Origin: Lachnospira sp900551945
GTDB taxonomy: Bacteria > Bacillota > Clostridia > Lachnospirales > Lachnospiraceae
DNA length: 32,050 nt
Direction of reading: 5' to 3'
NCBI GenBank assembly: GCA_048380335.1
Contig: DBFCCI010000059.1
Location: 1-32,050 of the forward strand
In this document: one piece after another, positions 21,190 through 29,829 of the stretch
How the letters are laid out: each line of letters opens with the position of its first letter
Position numbering within the stretch: position 1 is the first letter of the stretch
Translations under genes and position numbers: made by a program
The notes under the pieces: generated by a model
The model's database searches: none
The model's input: the letters and a program-made list of their open reading frames with translations, nothing else
What the model was told of the DNA's origin: nothing

Positions 21190-22908
21190 TTACCCCTGAT
21201 AAAGCTTAAATTCTTTGATAAGATTATCAAGTTCAAGCGCTCTTTGTGCAAGCTGTTCACTAATAGCAGAGCTTTCTTCTGAAGAAGCGGCTGTATTTTG
21301 TGTAACACTTGCTATTTGTTCAATACCCTGCTCAATCTGTGCAAAAGCTTCTGCTTGATTTTTAGCTGTTTCATTAGTTGACTTAGCAACTTCTGCAAAT
21401 TCGTGCATTTGTTCAATAGTATTTTCAAATGCTGTTGCTACAGAAGTAGTAATTTCATTACCCTTGTTAATTTCTTCCATAGTCTTTACAATCAGTTCTC
21501 TTGTATTAACAGCCGACTTCGAACTGTCTGTTGCAAGCTTGCCAATCTGTTCAGCAACAACAGCAAAGCCCTTACCTGCGTCACCCGCTCTTGCAGCTTC
21601 AATTGAAGCATTAAGAGCTAAAAGACTTGTCTGTGAAGCAATATCTTCGATTGTAGATGTAATTTCTTCAATCTTCTTAGAAATATCAATGATATTTTGC
21701 ATTTCTTCTGTAAGACTATCCATCTTTTGACGTTCTTGTTCTGCTTTTTCTGCTGCGTCAGATACCTTATTATAAGCTTCTTGAGCTTCTGTGGCACTTG
21801 TATTTGAAAGTGAAGCAACTGTTTCAATTGTAGCTGTCAACTGTTGAACAGCACTAGCCTGGTCTGTTGTTCCCTTTGAAAGTTCAATAGCTGCTTTCGA
21901 TAATTCTTCTGAACCATATTCAACCTGTTCAGAAGTTTTTTGAATATTATTAAGTGTATTATTAAAGTTCTTTAAGATATATACAAATGATTCCTTAATA
22001 CTTACAAAATCTCCGAGGAAATCTGTTATTTCATTAGAATCCTTAGTTAAATCACCTGAAGCAATCTCTCTTAAAGTTTCAGAGATTTCTTCTACATAAT
22101 TATGAAGATTAAGCATTGTACCACGCATTGCTTCTGCCATGTGACCAAATTCGTCTTCTGACTCATAAGTAATAAGCTTTCCTGCTGACATATCACCTGT
22201 ATACATAATTTCAGCAGCATCAGCAATCTGCTTTGCTGGTTCTGTAAGTATCTGTGTAAGAAGATTTATAATAAGTGTTGAAAGTACAAACAATACTATA
22301 ATCAAACCAACACCTACAGCCATAAGTCCTCTACTTGTAATAACAGAAATCTTATAATAGTTCTGTCCATAAGCATATATTAATTGCTCTAACTCTCCTG
22401 TTAAAGCCTTAATTTCATTTACAATTGGAAGATATGTATTTGTATTAAGTGTATTAGCTTCACTAACATTTCCTGATTTTAAAAGTGACATTACTTGAGG
22501 TCTTACACTTTCACCCTCACTAATCTTATCTTTTAATTCTTTTAATTTATCTTTGCCATCCTGAGTTGTAAAATGCTTTTCCAATGAAGCTTCTGCTGTT
22601 ACAACTATATTAACATCAGCTTCTACAGTCTTTTCAAAAATAGGATAACGCTGGTCTATACCGTCTGAACCCTCTAATATAAGACGATTAATTGCTCTTT
22701 GTAAATCTGTAAGTGCATATTTAACATCACCCACATCACTAATATTAGTCATTGGACCTTCATAGATACCCTTTATATTAGTAGATATGTATTCCATACC
22801 TATTATTAATATAACACCTATTATACAAGCCACTAAGGTAATTACTCCAAGTGCCCTTTTAAGCTTTATTTTAATAGGAAAGTTTTTCATTTTCTCCTTA
22901 TAGCTCAT
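21190..22908 (-). CDS. Methyl-accepting chemotaxis protein with 4-helix-bundle sensor
   Basis: A 572-residue receptor. Membrane segment 1 about 18-40. Extracellular four-helix-bundle sensor 41-185 (YALTDLQRAINRLILEGSDG). Membrane segment 2 about 190-217. HAMP 215-275. Coiled-coil signalling domain to the C-terminus with the highly conserved tip (DIASQTSLLALNASIEAARA, GKGFAVVAEQIGKLA). It has no C-terminal CheR-tethering pentapeptide. It would signal through CheW/CheA to flagella, but the ligand is unknown and no che genes are nearby. The start chosen is ATG 22908 with GGAGGAG upstream; ATG 22890, also with AAGGAG, is an alternative. It follows the DUF2442 gene by 23 bases. Confidence 0.9.
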   Translation of the reverse strand: MSYKEKMKNFPIKIKLKRALGVITLVACIIGVILIIGMEYISTNIKGIYEGPMTNISDVGDVKYALTDLQRAINRLILEGSDGIDQRYPIFEKTVEADVNIVVTAEASLEKHFTTQDGKDKLKELKDKISEGESVRPQVMSLLKSGNVSEANTLNTNTYLPIVNEIKALTGELEQLIYAYGQNYYKISVITSRGLMAVGVGLIIVLFVLSTLIINLLTQILTEPAKQIADAAEIMYTGDMSAGKLITYESEDEFGHMAEAMRGTMLNLHNYVEEISETLREIASGDLTKDSNEITDFLGDFVSIKESFVYILKNFNNTLNNIQKTSEQVEYGSEELSKAAIELSKGTTDQASAVQQLTATIETVASLSNTSATEAQEAYNKVSDAAEKAEQERQKMDSLTEEMQNIIDISKKIEEITSTIEDIASQTSLLALNASIEAARAGDAGKGFAVVAEQIGKLATDSSKSAVNTRELIVKTMEEINKGNEITTSVATAFENTIEQMHEFAEVAKSTNETAKNQAEAFAQIEQGIEQIASVTQNTAASSEESSAISEQLAQRALELDNLIKEFKLYQG

Positions 22909-22931
22909 ATTTCTCCTCCATATATCTATAA

Positions 22932-23165
22932 TTACTGGCAAATATCGGGTAAAATCTCATCAAGATGTATCGCTGTTCCATCATTCCAAGTTATAATCTG
23001 ATTGTTCTTAACCTGACCATTTGAAAAAATATCCCAGCTATTCAAATCATAAAACCTTACTGTATCAAGTTTTGGCTTCATATCAAATACATATGCTATG
23101 CCATTACTCAACAGTATATCTAACTGAAAACCTTGTAAAAACGAAACACTTTCAATCTTTAACAT
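22932..23165 (-). CDS. DUF2442 family small protein
   Basis: A 77-residue protein resembling DUF2442 (PF10387). Its beginning MLKIESVSFLQGFQLDI and the ending FYDLNSWDIFSNGQV, WNDGTAIHLDEILPDI are characteristic: a strand-rich sheet with a final helix. Function is unknown; relatives often sit near DUF4160 or toxin-antitoxin genes, neither seen here. The start chosen is ATG 23165 with GGTGA five bases upstream; a start at 23213 would add 16 residues without a site. It lies between the MalT-type regulator and the MCP on the same strand and may be cotranscribed with the MCP. Confidence 0.7.
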   Translation of the reverse strand: MLKIESVSFLQGFQLDILLSNGIAYVFDMKPKLDTVRFYDLNSWDIFSNGQVKNNQIITWNDGTAIHLDEILPDICQ

Positions 23166-23227
23166 CAAAATCACCAATATTCCTCTCCAAAATATGTCGA
23201 AATTATTATACATATATATGGTATTAA

Positions 23228-23244
23228 TTTTCCATTATGGAAAA
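23228..23244. other. Palindrome TTTTCCAT-T-ATGGAAAA
   Basis: A perfect inverted repeat in the gap between the MalT-type regulator and the DUF2442 gene. It may be an operator; the T-tract is too weak to call a terminator. Confidence 0.35.
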
Positions 23245-23277
23245 CCATACATTTTATATAAAAATGGAGTTGTCATA

Positions 23278-25776
23278 TTATAATATACCATCTTTTTCTA
23301 TTTTTGCTATCGCAGAAGTTCGGTTTGCTACACCTAACTTTCTGTATATATTTGTAAGATTTTTTTCTACAGTAACCTGTGCTATGTACATTTTTTGACT
23401 GATTTCCCTATTTTTTAAACCTTGCTTTAAATATCCTATAAGTTCTCTTTCTCGTTTTGTAAATAGTGGTTTGTCACTCTTTACATCAATATTAGCCTTA
23501 TTTTTAGAATTTAAGATTTTTAAAACACCTTTTTCATACTCTATTGCTTGCGGCTTTATTTTTTCAAAGAAACTATTCTTTTTCATGCTTAATATAATTG
23601 GCTTTATATCAGCTGCATTTTCAATAAATGGTATTCTTATATTGTCTTTTTCTGCCACATTAATAGCTTCCTGCATATAATCTATAGCAATGCTTTTGTA
23701 ACCCATATTATATTTTGCAATTGCTTTATAAATATTAGCTGTAATTATAACACTTATATGCGATGTAGCTTCATAAGGCACTAACATCTGCTCACCTATC
23801 ATATCAAGCATTTGCCAATTCTTATCAAAAATCATAAGTTTTCCATAAGACATACAACCGCTTCTTATATTTCTTATAGCCCTACTACAATTTTCAAGTT
23901 TAAAATCAACAATCCACTCTGGCATCATATCACGCATACCAAGACAAGCATAAATATAACCTTTAATAAGTTCAATGTCTATCACAAGTACGGGGTTATT
24001 TACATTTTCAATAAGCTCATTAAGTTCTGACATTTTCTTATCAAAGTCTTTTACATCTCCATGATATAATATGCACCTTAACATCATGTAATAACAACTT
24101 ATAACAATACAAGTCTGATTTCTTAATTTATTCTGAACACACACACGCCCTGCAAGCTCATAAGCTTTATCAATATCACCTGTTATCATAGCATATTCTG
24201 CGTCAAAGAACTCGTCCCAACCTTCTAGTCCACCTTTTGTCAAGTGCATATACGACTTAGCATATTCCTTTTCAAGCTGTATAGTACGTTTTAGTTGACC
24301 TACTTCGTTGTGATATAGAAGTGTCATACAAGTAGTTCCATATGTAAGAAGTGAATTTCCAAGCAATGCAGATGTATTATATTTTAGATATTCACATGCT
24401 TTCTTAAGTGAAATGTTCATTTTTTCAATACTGTTAAACTCAAGCATTGAACGTATTACCATCATTTCGCCATATATCTTTTTATTATCTTTCCATTTTG
24501 CATTGTTTTTTATATTTTCAAACATCTGGTTATACAATTGCAATACTTTTTCCGCACTTTCTCTTTGTGTCAAAAAATAAAGATAATTAAGAAGCCCCAT
24601 AATATAATCATCCCAAATAGGTTTCCATATTAGATTTCTTACTTCTTCAAATAATTCCGGTGCTTGTTCTAGTATATATCTGCCATGCTCTCCCGAATAA
24701 AGTCTTGCAATACTTTCCCAATTACATGCCTTAATATAATACCTTACAGCTTTAACAAAAATCTCTCTATTCTCCGACCACTGTCCTGCACGATTATATA
24801 AATCTTTTTTATCTATATCACTTTTTTCAAGTTCTTCAAGTGCAACTCTCTTTAACAAGCTGTGCATTTCAAATAATTTTGTCTTAACATCATAATAAAT
24901 AAAACCGAACTGTTCTTGACACTTAAATATATCACTCTCATCAATCTGCATTTGTGTAACATAGTTTGAACCACTTATATCAAAAAAATCAAACAAAGAT
25001 ATTTTCATATAAAATTCTTGCATTTTAGTAGAAAGTTTATTAAATATTGAACTTTTAAGCAGATGTCCCACTCCTGAAAATCTGCCAAAGCCACCATTTT
25101 TCTTATACTCATACAAAGACAAATATACAGCACTTATCCAACCATCTGTATACTTATATAGGCTTGATAATTCATCTTTATTTAAGTCTATATTATTAAT
25201 ATTAAATATTTTCTTTGTATCTTCCTTACTTAATGTAAGATTTTTTTGATTAAATATTGCACACTCACCTTTTATTATTTTTTCTTCATATGAAATATCA
25301 GGATATGTCCTTGAAATAATTAGTATATGAAGCTTATCCACACTTCCTATTGTTTCCTCAAGCAATGTTTCTATAACATTACTTTGACATTCTTGATAGT
25401 CATCAACGATAAGATATATTTCACGTTTAACATATTTTTTTAAAATATTTATAAAATATGCTCTCTCCTGCTTTGATTGTGGCAACTCTAATTCTGATAT
25501 TTTATTGTTAATTTCCTTGTTAGCTTCTCCAATTGTTTTACACATTCGCTTCCAAATCCAGTTTTCATCGAACTCATCGGAGTGCATAGGAAACCATATG
25601 GTATACATATCCTCTTTTTGTTCAAAAAAATGTCTTATAAATGTTGATTTACCATACCCAGAAGGCGCAATAACCAATATCAACGGCATATTAATTACCT
25701 TTTGCAACTCATTTTCAAGAATTATACGCACATATTTCTTATTATATAAACTTATAATGCCGTTTTCATCATTCAT
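23278..25776 (-). CDS. MalT/LAL-type ATP-dependent LuxR family transcriptional regulator
   Basis: An 832-residue STAND regulator. The NTPase module has Walker A APSGYGKST (37-45) and Walker B EIYLIVDDYQE. A long alpha-helical repeat region (about 330-760, TPR-like) serves as sensor. The LuxR helix-turn-helix is at 771-832 (LFTKRERELIGYLKQGLKNR, EISQKMYIAQVTVEKNLTNI, YRKLGVANRTSA). Such proteins bind ATP and an inducer, oligomerise and activate transcription. The inducer and target here are unknown; the DUF2442-MCP pair directly downstream on the same strand is the nearest candidate. AAGGAG lies 11 bases before ATG 25776. It is transcribed alone. Confidence 0.9.
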   Translation of the reverse strand: MNDENGIISLYNKKYVRIILENELQKVINMPLILVIAPSGYGKSTFIRHFFEQKEDMYTIWFPMHSDEFDENWIWKRMCKTIGEANKEINNKISELELPQSKQERAYFINILKKYVKREIYLIVDDYQECQSNVIETLLEETIGSVDKLHILIISRTYPDISYEEKIIKGECAIFNQKNLTLSKEDTKKIFNINNIDLNKDELSSLYKYTDGWISAVYLSLYEYKKNGGFGRFSGVGHLLKSSIFNKLSTKMQEFYMKISLFDFFDISGSNYVTQMQIDESDIFKCQEQFGFIYYDVKTKLFEMHSLLKRVALEELEKSDIDKKDLYNRAGQWSENREIFVKAVRYYIKACNWESIARLYSGEHGRYILEQAPELFEEVRNLIWKPIWDDYIMGLLNYLYFLTQRESAEKVLQLYNQMFENIKNNAKWKDNKKIYGEMMVIRSMLEFNSIEKMNISLKKACEYLKYNTSALLGNSLLTYGTTCMTLLYHNEVGQLKRTIQLEKEYAKSYMHLTKGGLEGWDEFFDAEYAMITGDIDKAYELAGRVCVQNKLRNQTCIVISCYYMMLRCILYHGDVKDFDKKMSELNELIENVNNPVLVIDIELIKGYIYACLGMRDMMPEWIVDFKLENCSRAIRNIRSGCMSYGKLMIFDKNWQMLDMIGEQMLVPYEATSHISVIITANIYKAIAKYNMGYKSIAIDYMQEAINVAEKDNIRIPFIENAADIKPIILSMKKNSFFEKIKPQAIEYEKGVLKILNSKNKANIDVKSDKPLFTKRERELIGYLKQGLKNREISQKMYIAQVTVEKNLTNIYRKLGVANRTSAIAKIEKDGIL

Positions 25777-26110
25777 TTACTCATTTACTCCTTACAAATC
25801 CATCTATGCCAACCTTATATAATTATTCCTAAATTTAATTACTTAAAGTATAATTTGCTTAATTAAAATATACCACATTGATACATATTACCTAATTATT
25901 TAATATATAATTATATAATAGGAACTATGATTTTGTAAATAGTTTATTAGAAAAGTTTGTGAATTTTTGAACAAAAATAAAGTTGTCGCACTAATGAAAA
26001 CTTATACAAGATATAAAATTAATTACTATATAAATATCTATATTCTGTATAAAATTTTCTTAGTGCGACAGCGCCTTTTTATATTTAATGGGGATTTGAA
26101 TTTTAATTAT
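25777..26110. other. AT-rich gap without a gene
   Basis: The gap holds the upstream region of the MalT-type gene and the foldback terminator at 25985-26069. No further gene or site was recognised. Confidence 0.5.
25985..26069 (-). terminator. Long foldback, probable terminator of the cupin/CMD operon
   Basis: GTCGCACTAATGAAAACTTA and the rest of the left arm (25985-26015) pair with 26039-26069 at about 26 of 31 positions. On the minus strand the stem is followed by AACTTTATTTTTG. It begins 42 bases after the CMD gene stop codon. Confidence 0.55.
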
Positions 26111-26473
26111 TTATTTTGCTGCTTCATTAATGCAACGCAATGCGTTAAGGGTTCTAGGGTATCCTATAAATGGTAAGCACTGTGAAATAATACTTATCAA
26201 GAACTGCTTATCATTTCCTAATTTCATATTAGCTGCTGCATGGCTTGTAAGCTGTGGCTCACAACCGCCCTGTGCATAAAGAAAACAAAATGTAATCATT
26301 TCTCTTTGCTTGTAGTCAAGACCATTTCTTGTATAATAATCACCGAAACAATTACCTGCAAGCCACTTGTTAATATGTTTTGACTCATCTGGGCCAGACT
26401 TATAAAAATCTTTCATGTGTTCGCCAAATATATCAACCTGTGCTTGAATACCTTTTTTGAGTCTATCCTGCAT
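26111..26473 (-). CDS. Carboxymuconolactone decarboxylase family protein (single domain)
   Basis: A 120-residue AhpD-like helical protein: NCFGDYYTRNGLDYKQREMI, TFCFLYAQGGCEPQLTSHAA and CLPFIGYPRTLNALRCINEA. From memory of the family, these blocks form the second half of roughly 250-residue two-domain members, so this gene looks like one domain on its own. The AhpD CxxC is not present; a single Cys lies in GGCEPQ. ATG 26473 has no ribosome binding site. Family-like residues (SLPLETQATTT) continue upstream to ATT 26509, which has AAAGGA at perfect distance, so initiation at ATT is possible. It follows the cupin gene closely and likely acts with it. Confidence 0.75.
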   Translation of the reverse strand: MQDRLKKGIQAQVDIFGEHMKDFYKSGPDESKHINKWLAGNCFGDYYTRNGLDYKQREMITFCFLYAQGGCEPQLTSHAAANMKLGNDKQFLISIISQCLPFIGYPRTLNALRCINEAAK

Positions 26474-26532
26474 AGTAGTTGTAGCTTGTGTCTCTAATGG
26501 GAGTGAAATGTTTTTATCCTTTAAAACAATAA

Positions 26533-26961
26533 CTATTTTAAAGTATTATATTGTTCATCTGTTACTGGTTCGCACCACTCGTTTGAACATTCTTCACCAG
26601 GAATTTCTGCTGCTATATGAGAAAACCAACTATCCTTTTTTGCACCGTGCCAATGCTTTACATTTGCTGGAATTGTAATAACTGTTCCTGGTACAAGACT
26701 TACAGCTTCTTTTCCTTCTTCCTGATACCAACCTTCCCCTGCTGTACAGATAAGAAGCTGACCACCGCCAGACTTTGCATGGTGAATATGCCAGTTGTTA
26801 CGACAACCAGATTCAAAAGTTACATTTGCAAGAAATAATCCATCTTCTGGTTTAGTTAATGGATTTAAAAATGAATTTCCAATAAAATATTTAGCATAAG
26901 CTGTATTAGGCTGTCCTAAGCCAAATACATTTTCCTTGTCAAATTGTTCTTTATTAGCCAT
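26533..26961 (-). CDS. Cupin domain-containing protein
   Basis: A 142-residue single-domain cupin. The metal motif is NWHIHHAKSGGGQLLICTAG with the Glu-containing GEGWYQEEG, and the second motif is PANVKHWHGAKKDSWFSHIA, giving His ligands typical of cupins that bind Mn or Fe. The ending GEECSNEWCEPVTDEQY is shared with the cupins paired or fused with carboxymuconolactone decarboxylase domains. The reaction is unknown; a redox-linked or aromatic-substrate enzyme is possible. AGGAGG lies before the ATG. It lies between the MerR regulator and the CMD gene in one apparent operon. Confidence 0.88.
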   Translation of the reverse strand: MANKEQFDKENVFGLGQPNTAYAKYFIGNSFLNPLTKPEDGLFLANVTFESGCRNNWHIHHAKSGGGQLLICTAGEGWYQEEGKEAVSLVPGTVITIPANVKHWHGAKKDSWFSHIAAEIPGEECSNEWCEPVTDEQYNTLK

Positions 26962-27043
26962 CTTTATATCCTCCTAATTATTTAATAATCAAAAAATCTT
27001 CATAACACTATTACTCAACGCAATATTAACATTTAATCAAATA

Positions 27044-27391
27044 TTATTTCTTATTATTAATTTCATATTTGAGATAATCTATACAATCAAGACATTTTTC
27101 TTGATGGTGAATTTTATCAAGTGTCTGATTTCTCTTGTTTCTTAAAATGTTTATTCTCTCAGCTTTTGTAATATCACCTTCCAAATGAAGTGTTACATAT
27201 TCTCTTATTTCATCTTTTTCAAAGCCCATATCCTGCAAAGTTAATATAAGGCTTAGAATTTCTAAATCCTTATCATCATATTGCCAACTACCATCAACAT
27301 CTCTTTCTTTGACACAGAAATTCCATTTTTCATAATCATCAAGAATATCTAATGGAATATTGTACTTTTCACTAGCTTCTTTTTTTGTCAT
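27044..27391 (-). CDS. MerR family regulator (short)
   Basis: A 115-residue protein with a MerR-type winged helix (TKKEASEKYNIPLDILDDYE, VDGSWQYDDKDLEILSLI, LTLQDMGFEKDEIREYV) and a C-terminal coiled coil (residues 70-112, including KRNQTLDKIHHQEKCLDCI). It probably senses a signal and controls the cupin and CMD genes that follow 82 bases downstream. The start chosen is ATG 27391; GGGAG lies 14 bases upstream, farther than ideal. A TTG at 27427 in the same frame is an alternative. Cys residues in CLDC near the end could sense metal or oxidation. Confidence 0.75.
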   Translation of the reverse strand: MTKKEASEKYNIPLDILDDYEKWNFCVKERDVDGSWQYDDKDLEILSLILTLQDMGFEKDEIREYVTLHLEGDITKAERINILRNKRNQTLDKIHHQEKCLDCIDYLKYEINNKK

Positions 27392-27470
27392 AACAACTGT
27401 ACCACTCCCTTTCTTTGATAAACTCAAATTATTTTACCCATTACTAAAAGTCGACCAAAACAATCTAAAA

Positions 27471-27537
27471 AACTGCTATACTATATCTGCTAAAATGCTT
27501 TTATTGCACTTTCTCTAGCAGTTATAGTATAGCAGTT
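27471..27537 (-). terminator. Long-stem terminator after the MetE-like gene
   Basis: AACTGCTATACTATATCTGC (27471 on) and its right arm (27516-27537) form 22-bp arms with one mismatch and a 23-base loop. On the minus strand the stem is followed by six Ts. It lies 83 bases after the stop codon. Confidence 0.75.
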
Positions 27538-27619
27538 ATATTTAATAGCTGTCTAATACCTATTTTTTATCATTTACAATTCATTTTATGTATAACACTA
27601 TAATTGTTAATGTATAAAA

Positions 27620-28735
27620 CTATTTCCAAACTTCTTCAGCAATCTCTTTAACTAATGCTAATTTAGCCCACTGTTCTTCTTCTGTAAGCTTGTTACCAAT
27701 TTCACATGAGGCAAATCCGCACTGTGGACTAAGATATAATCTTTCTAATGGAACATACTTTGCAGCTTCTTTAATTCTTGCAATTATAGCTTGTTTATCT
27801 TCAAGTTCTGGCCTTTTAGTTGTAATTAATCCAAGAACCACCTTTTTATCACCAGAAACTTCAGCTAATGACTCAAAACCACCTGAACGCTCATCATCAA
27901 ATTCAAGATAGTAGGCTGTAACATTTTCCTTTGCAAATAATGTCTTTGCAACACTGTCATAAGAGCCACTACTTGCGTATGTAGAATGGAAATTACCACG
28001 ACAAATATGTGTATTAATTACAAGGTCTTCTGGCTTACCTTCTATTGCAAGATTGTTGATATATAATAACTGTTCCTTTATCTTTTCAAGTCCAGCTTCA
28101 TCAGTTCCAAAAAGTTCACATGCTCTAGGGTCAACTAACATTCCCCAAGAACAGTCATCTAACTGAATATTTCTACAACCTGCATCATACAAATCTTTGA
28201 TTACTTTCTTGTAACCATTTGCAATATCTTGAACAAGTTCGTCTGTATTTTCATAGTATTTCTTAGTATTCTCAAGGGCAAATGGCATAATCATTTGTTC
28301 TAAGAACTGAGCAGGTGCTGGTATTGTCTGCTTTGCTACTGTGTTATCATCTTCTAATGCCTTAACGAACTTAAAATGCTCTACAAATGGATGATTTTTA
28401 ACACTTACCTTTCCTGTTAAATATGTATCATCTATCATGGCAGCTTCATCATGGAATGGAAGACCTGTCTTTGTTTCACAATGACCAACGCCTTCAAATC
28501 CCCACATAAAATCTAAATGCCAAGTCTTTCTTCTAAATTCACCGTCTGTAATAACGTGATATCCTGCTTTCTTCTGCTTTTCTACTAATTGTAAAATACA
28601 TTCATCTTCTACATTTTTTAAATCTTTGTCTGTAATCTTTCCAGCTTCAAATTCCTGTCTTGCTTTCTTTAACTTTTCTGGACGTAAAAAACTTCCTACA
28701 TAATCATATCTAAATGGTGTATTTCCCTTACTCAT
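27620..28735 (-). CDS. MetE-like cobalamin-independent methionine synthase family protein (YxjG/YxjH type)
   Basis: A 371-residue protein equivalent to the C-terminal catalytic barrel of MetE. Zinc ligand candidates are His243 and Cys245 (NTHICRGNFHS), an acidic residue near 278-282, and Cys339 (LSPQCGFAS). The N-terminal YVGSFLRPEKL and VITDGEFRR and central QLDDCSWG are typical of the short clostridial and bacillary homologues. It probably methylates homocysteine or a related thiol; without the MetE N-terminal half the folate donor is uncertain. AAGGAG precedes ATG 28735. It is a single gene with a strong terminator. No S-box or T-box was recognised upstream. Confidence 0.9.
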   Translation of the reverse strand: MSKGNTPFRYDYVGSFLRPEKLKKARQEFEAGKITDKDLKNVEDECILQLVEKQKKAGYHVITDGEFRRKTWHLDFMWGFEGVGHCETKTGLPFHDEAAMIDDTYLTGKVSVKNHPFVEHFKFVKALEDDNTVAKQTIPAPAQFLEQMIMPFALENTKKYYENTDELVQDIANGYKKVIKDLYDAGCRNIQLDDCSWGMLVDPRACELFGTDEAGLEKIKEQLLYINNLAIEGKPEDLVINTHICRGNFHSTYASSGSYDSVAKTLFAKENVTAYYLEFDDERSGGFESLAEVSGDKKVVLGLITTKRPELEDKQAIIARIKEAAKYVPLERLYLSPQCGFASCEIGNKLTEEEQWAKLALVKEIAEEVWK

Positions 28736-28816
28736 AATATTATCTCCTTGTCTGTTTAAAACTTGTCTATAATATAACTGAAAATTGAGCTTTTGTATAA
28801 TACTTAAAACTTACGG

Positions 28817-28843
28817 TTATCCATAGTTTTAAACTATGGATAA
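28817..28843. promoter_or_regulatory. Perfect 27-base palindrome upstream of the MetE-like gene
   Basis: TTATCCATAGTTT and its exact reverse complement around one central T, 82 bases upstream of the start codon. The loop is too short for an RNA hairpin at the centre and no T-tract follows, so a protein-binding operator is more likely. Confidence 0.45.
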
Positions 28844-28989
28844 TATTGATATTTATTTTAAAATTTATTTGAATTACATACTTTACTTCTTTAAATTTTA
28901 AGAGTATAACTAAGTCAAGCAAATATTCGCAATCCGCTTTGCTACTTTTTCATAAACACAAATTATTATTGCACACAATTAAATATGAA

Positions 28990-29045
28990 ATTTACTTGAT
29001 GTTACTATTGCAAGCACAAACTTTATTTAGTTGCTCGCATAAAAA
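28990..29045 (-). repeat. Three-hairpin intergenic repeat, copy F (core fragment)
   Basis: The core ACTATTGCAAGCACAAACTT and the following TTGCTCGCATAAA match copies B and C. Hairpins I and III are not clear. It lies directly upstream of the gene at 29068 and is the only copy not placed behind a minus-strand gene. Between 28844 and 28989 nothing else was recognised. Confidence 0.5.
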
Positions 29046-29067
29046 TTAAGAAAGGAAGTGCGTATAT

Positions 29068-29829
29068 ATGACTGAAAAAACTATTTTTCCTAGAGAAGAA
29101 AAAACTGATTTACTCTTTAAAAAAATATTAGACGACCCTTGGGCTTGTGACAAACTCTTTGATACATTTTGCAATAGCCTATTTTGTAATGATGGTGTAT
29201 ATAACACCATTAACTCAAAGGAATTTACTAAAGCCATGTTCAATTCCTATCACAATCGTGACTTGTCAGCATTTCTTATGGCTATATGTCAAAATACTGT
29301 ATTTGACTTACTTAGAAATGCTTCTTTAATTCCCTACCGTTTTAATGCAGACGGTAAACAAAACCCTATAATTATGACTGACAATAATGGTGTTTTACTC
29401 CCAGAATACAAAGATACTGCTCATAAAAAAGATTATCAACATTTCCATGAAGTTTATCATGACCTTAATAATAAGAAGAATATATATTTTGCTCAAGCAT
29501 ATCGTTACAGCCATTCATACCAATCTGATGATATGAAAATGGAACAAGACTCCATTTCAAAAACAACTGGCGTTTTACTCATTCGTGAATTGCCTGACAC
29601 CATAAAACAAAAGGAAAGTGAAGCCGAAGCTTACTATGCAATATGGGATATTATGATTGAACTTGAAAAAAATCTTCCTATGGCGATTGTATTTTATGGT
29701 CAAGATTCACTTATTGAAGAAAATACAAGATATGATGAACTCGGAATTTTTCTTCCTAATTCACATTTCTTAAAAAACCTAGAAAAACACGTTGAAAAAG
29801 CCGAGGCGATAATTTATGAACAACACTAA
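29068..29829 (+). CDS. Hypothetical protein coupled to a ThrE-type exporter
   Basis: A 253-residue protein not recognised as any family. It appears soluble, without signal peptide or membrane segment, and is rich in charged and aromatic residues. Stretches that look structured include DPWACDKLFDTFCNSLFCND, FLMAICQNTVFDLLRNASLI and EAYYAIWDIMIELEKNLPMA. The middle (110-165) is hydrophilic and rich in His, Tyr and Lys. AAGGAAG precedes ATG 29068. It overlaps the exporter gene by 14 bases in another frame, so the two are translationally coupled and probably act together, for instance as a regulator or enzyme serving the exporter. That role is inference. Confidence 0.75.
   Translation: MTEKTIFPREEKTDLLFKKILDDPWACDKLFDTFCNSLFCNDGVYNTINSKEFTKAMFNSYHNRDLSAFLMAICQNTVFDLLRNASLIPYRFNADGKQNPIIMTDNNGVLLPEYKDTAHKKDYQHFHEVYHDLNNKKNIYFAQAYRYSHSYQSDDMKMEQDSISKTTGVLLIRELPDTIKQKESEAEAYYAIWDIMIELEKNLPMAIVFYGQDSLIEENTRYDELGIFLPNSHFLKNLEKHVEKAEAIIYEQH

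Noticed and set aside
28736..29067. SAM, T-box or cobalamin riboswitch before the MetE-like gene
   Set aside because: None of the conserved cores was found; only the 27-base palindrome and repeat copy F are present.
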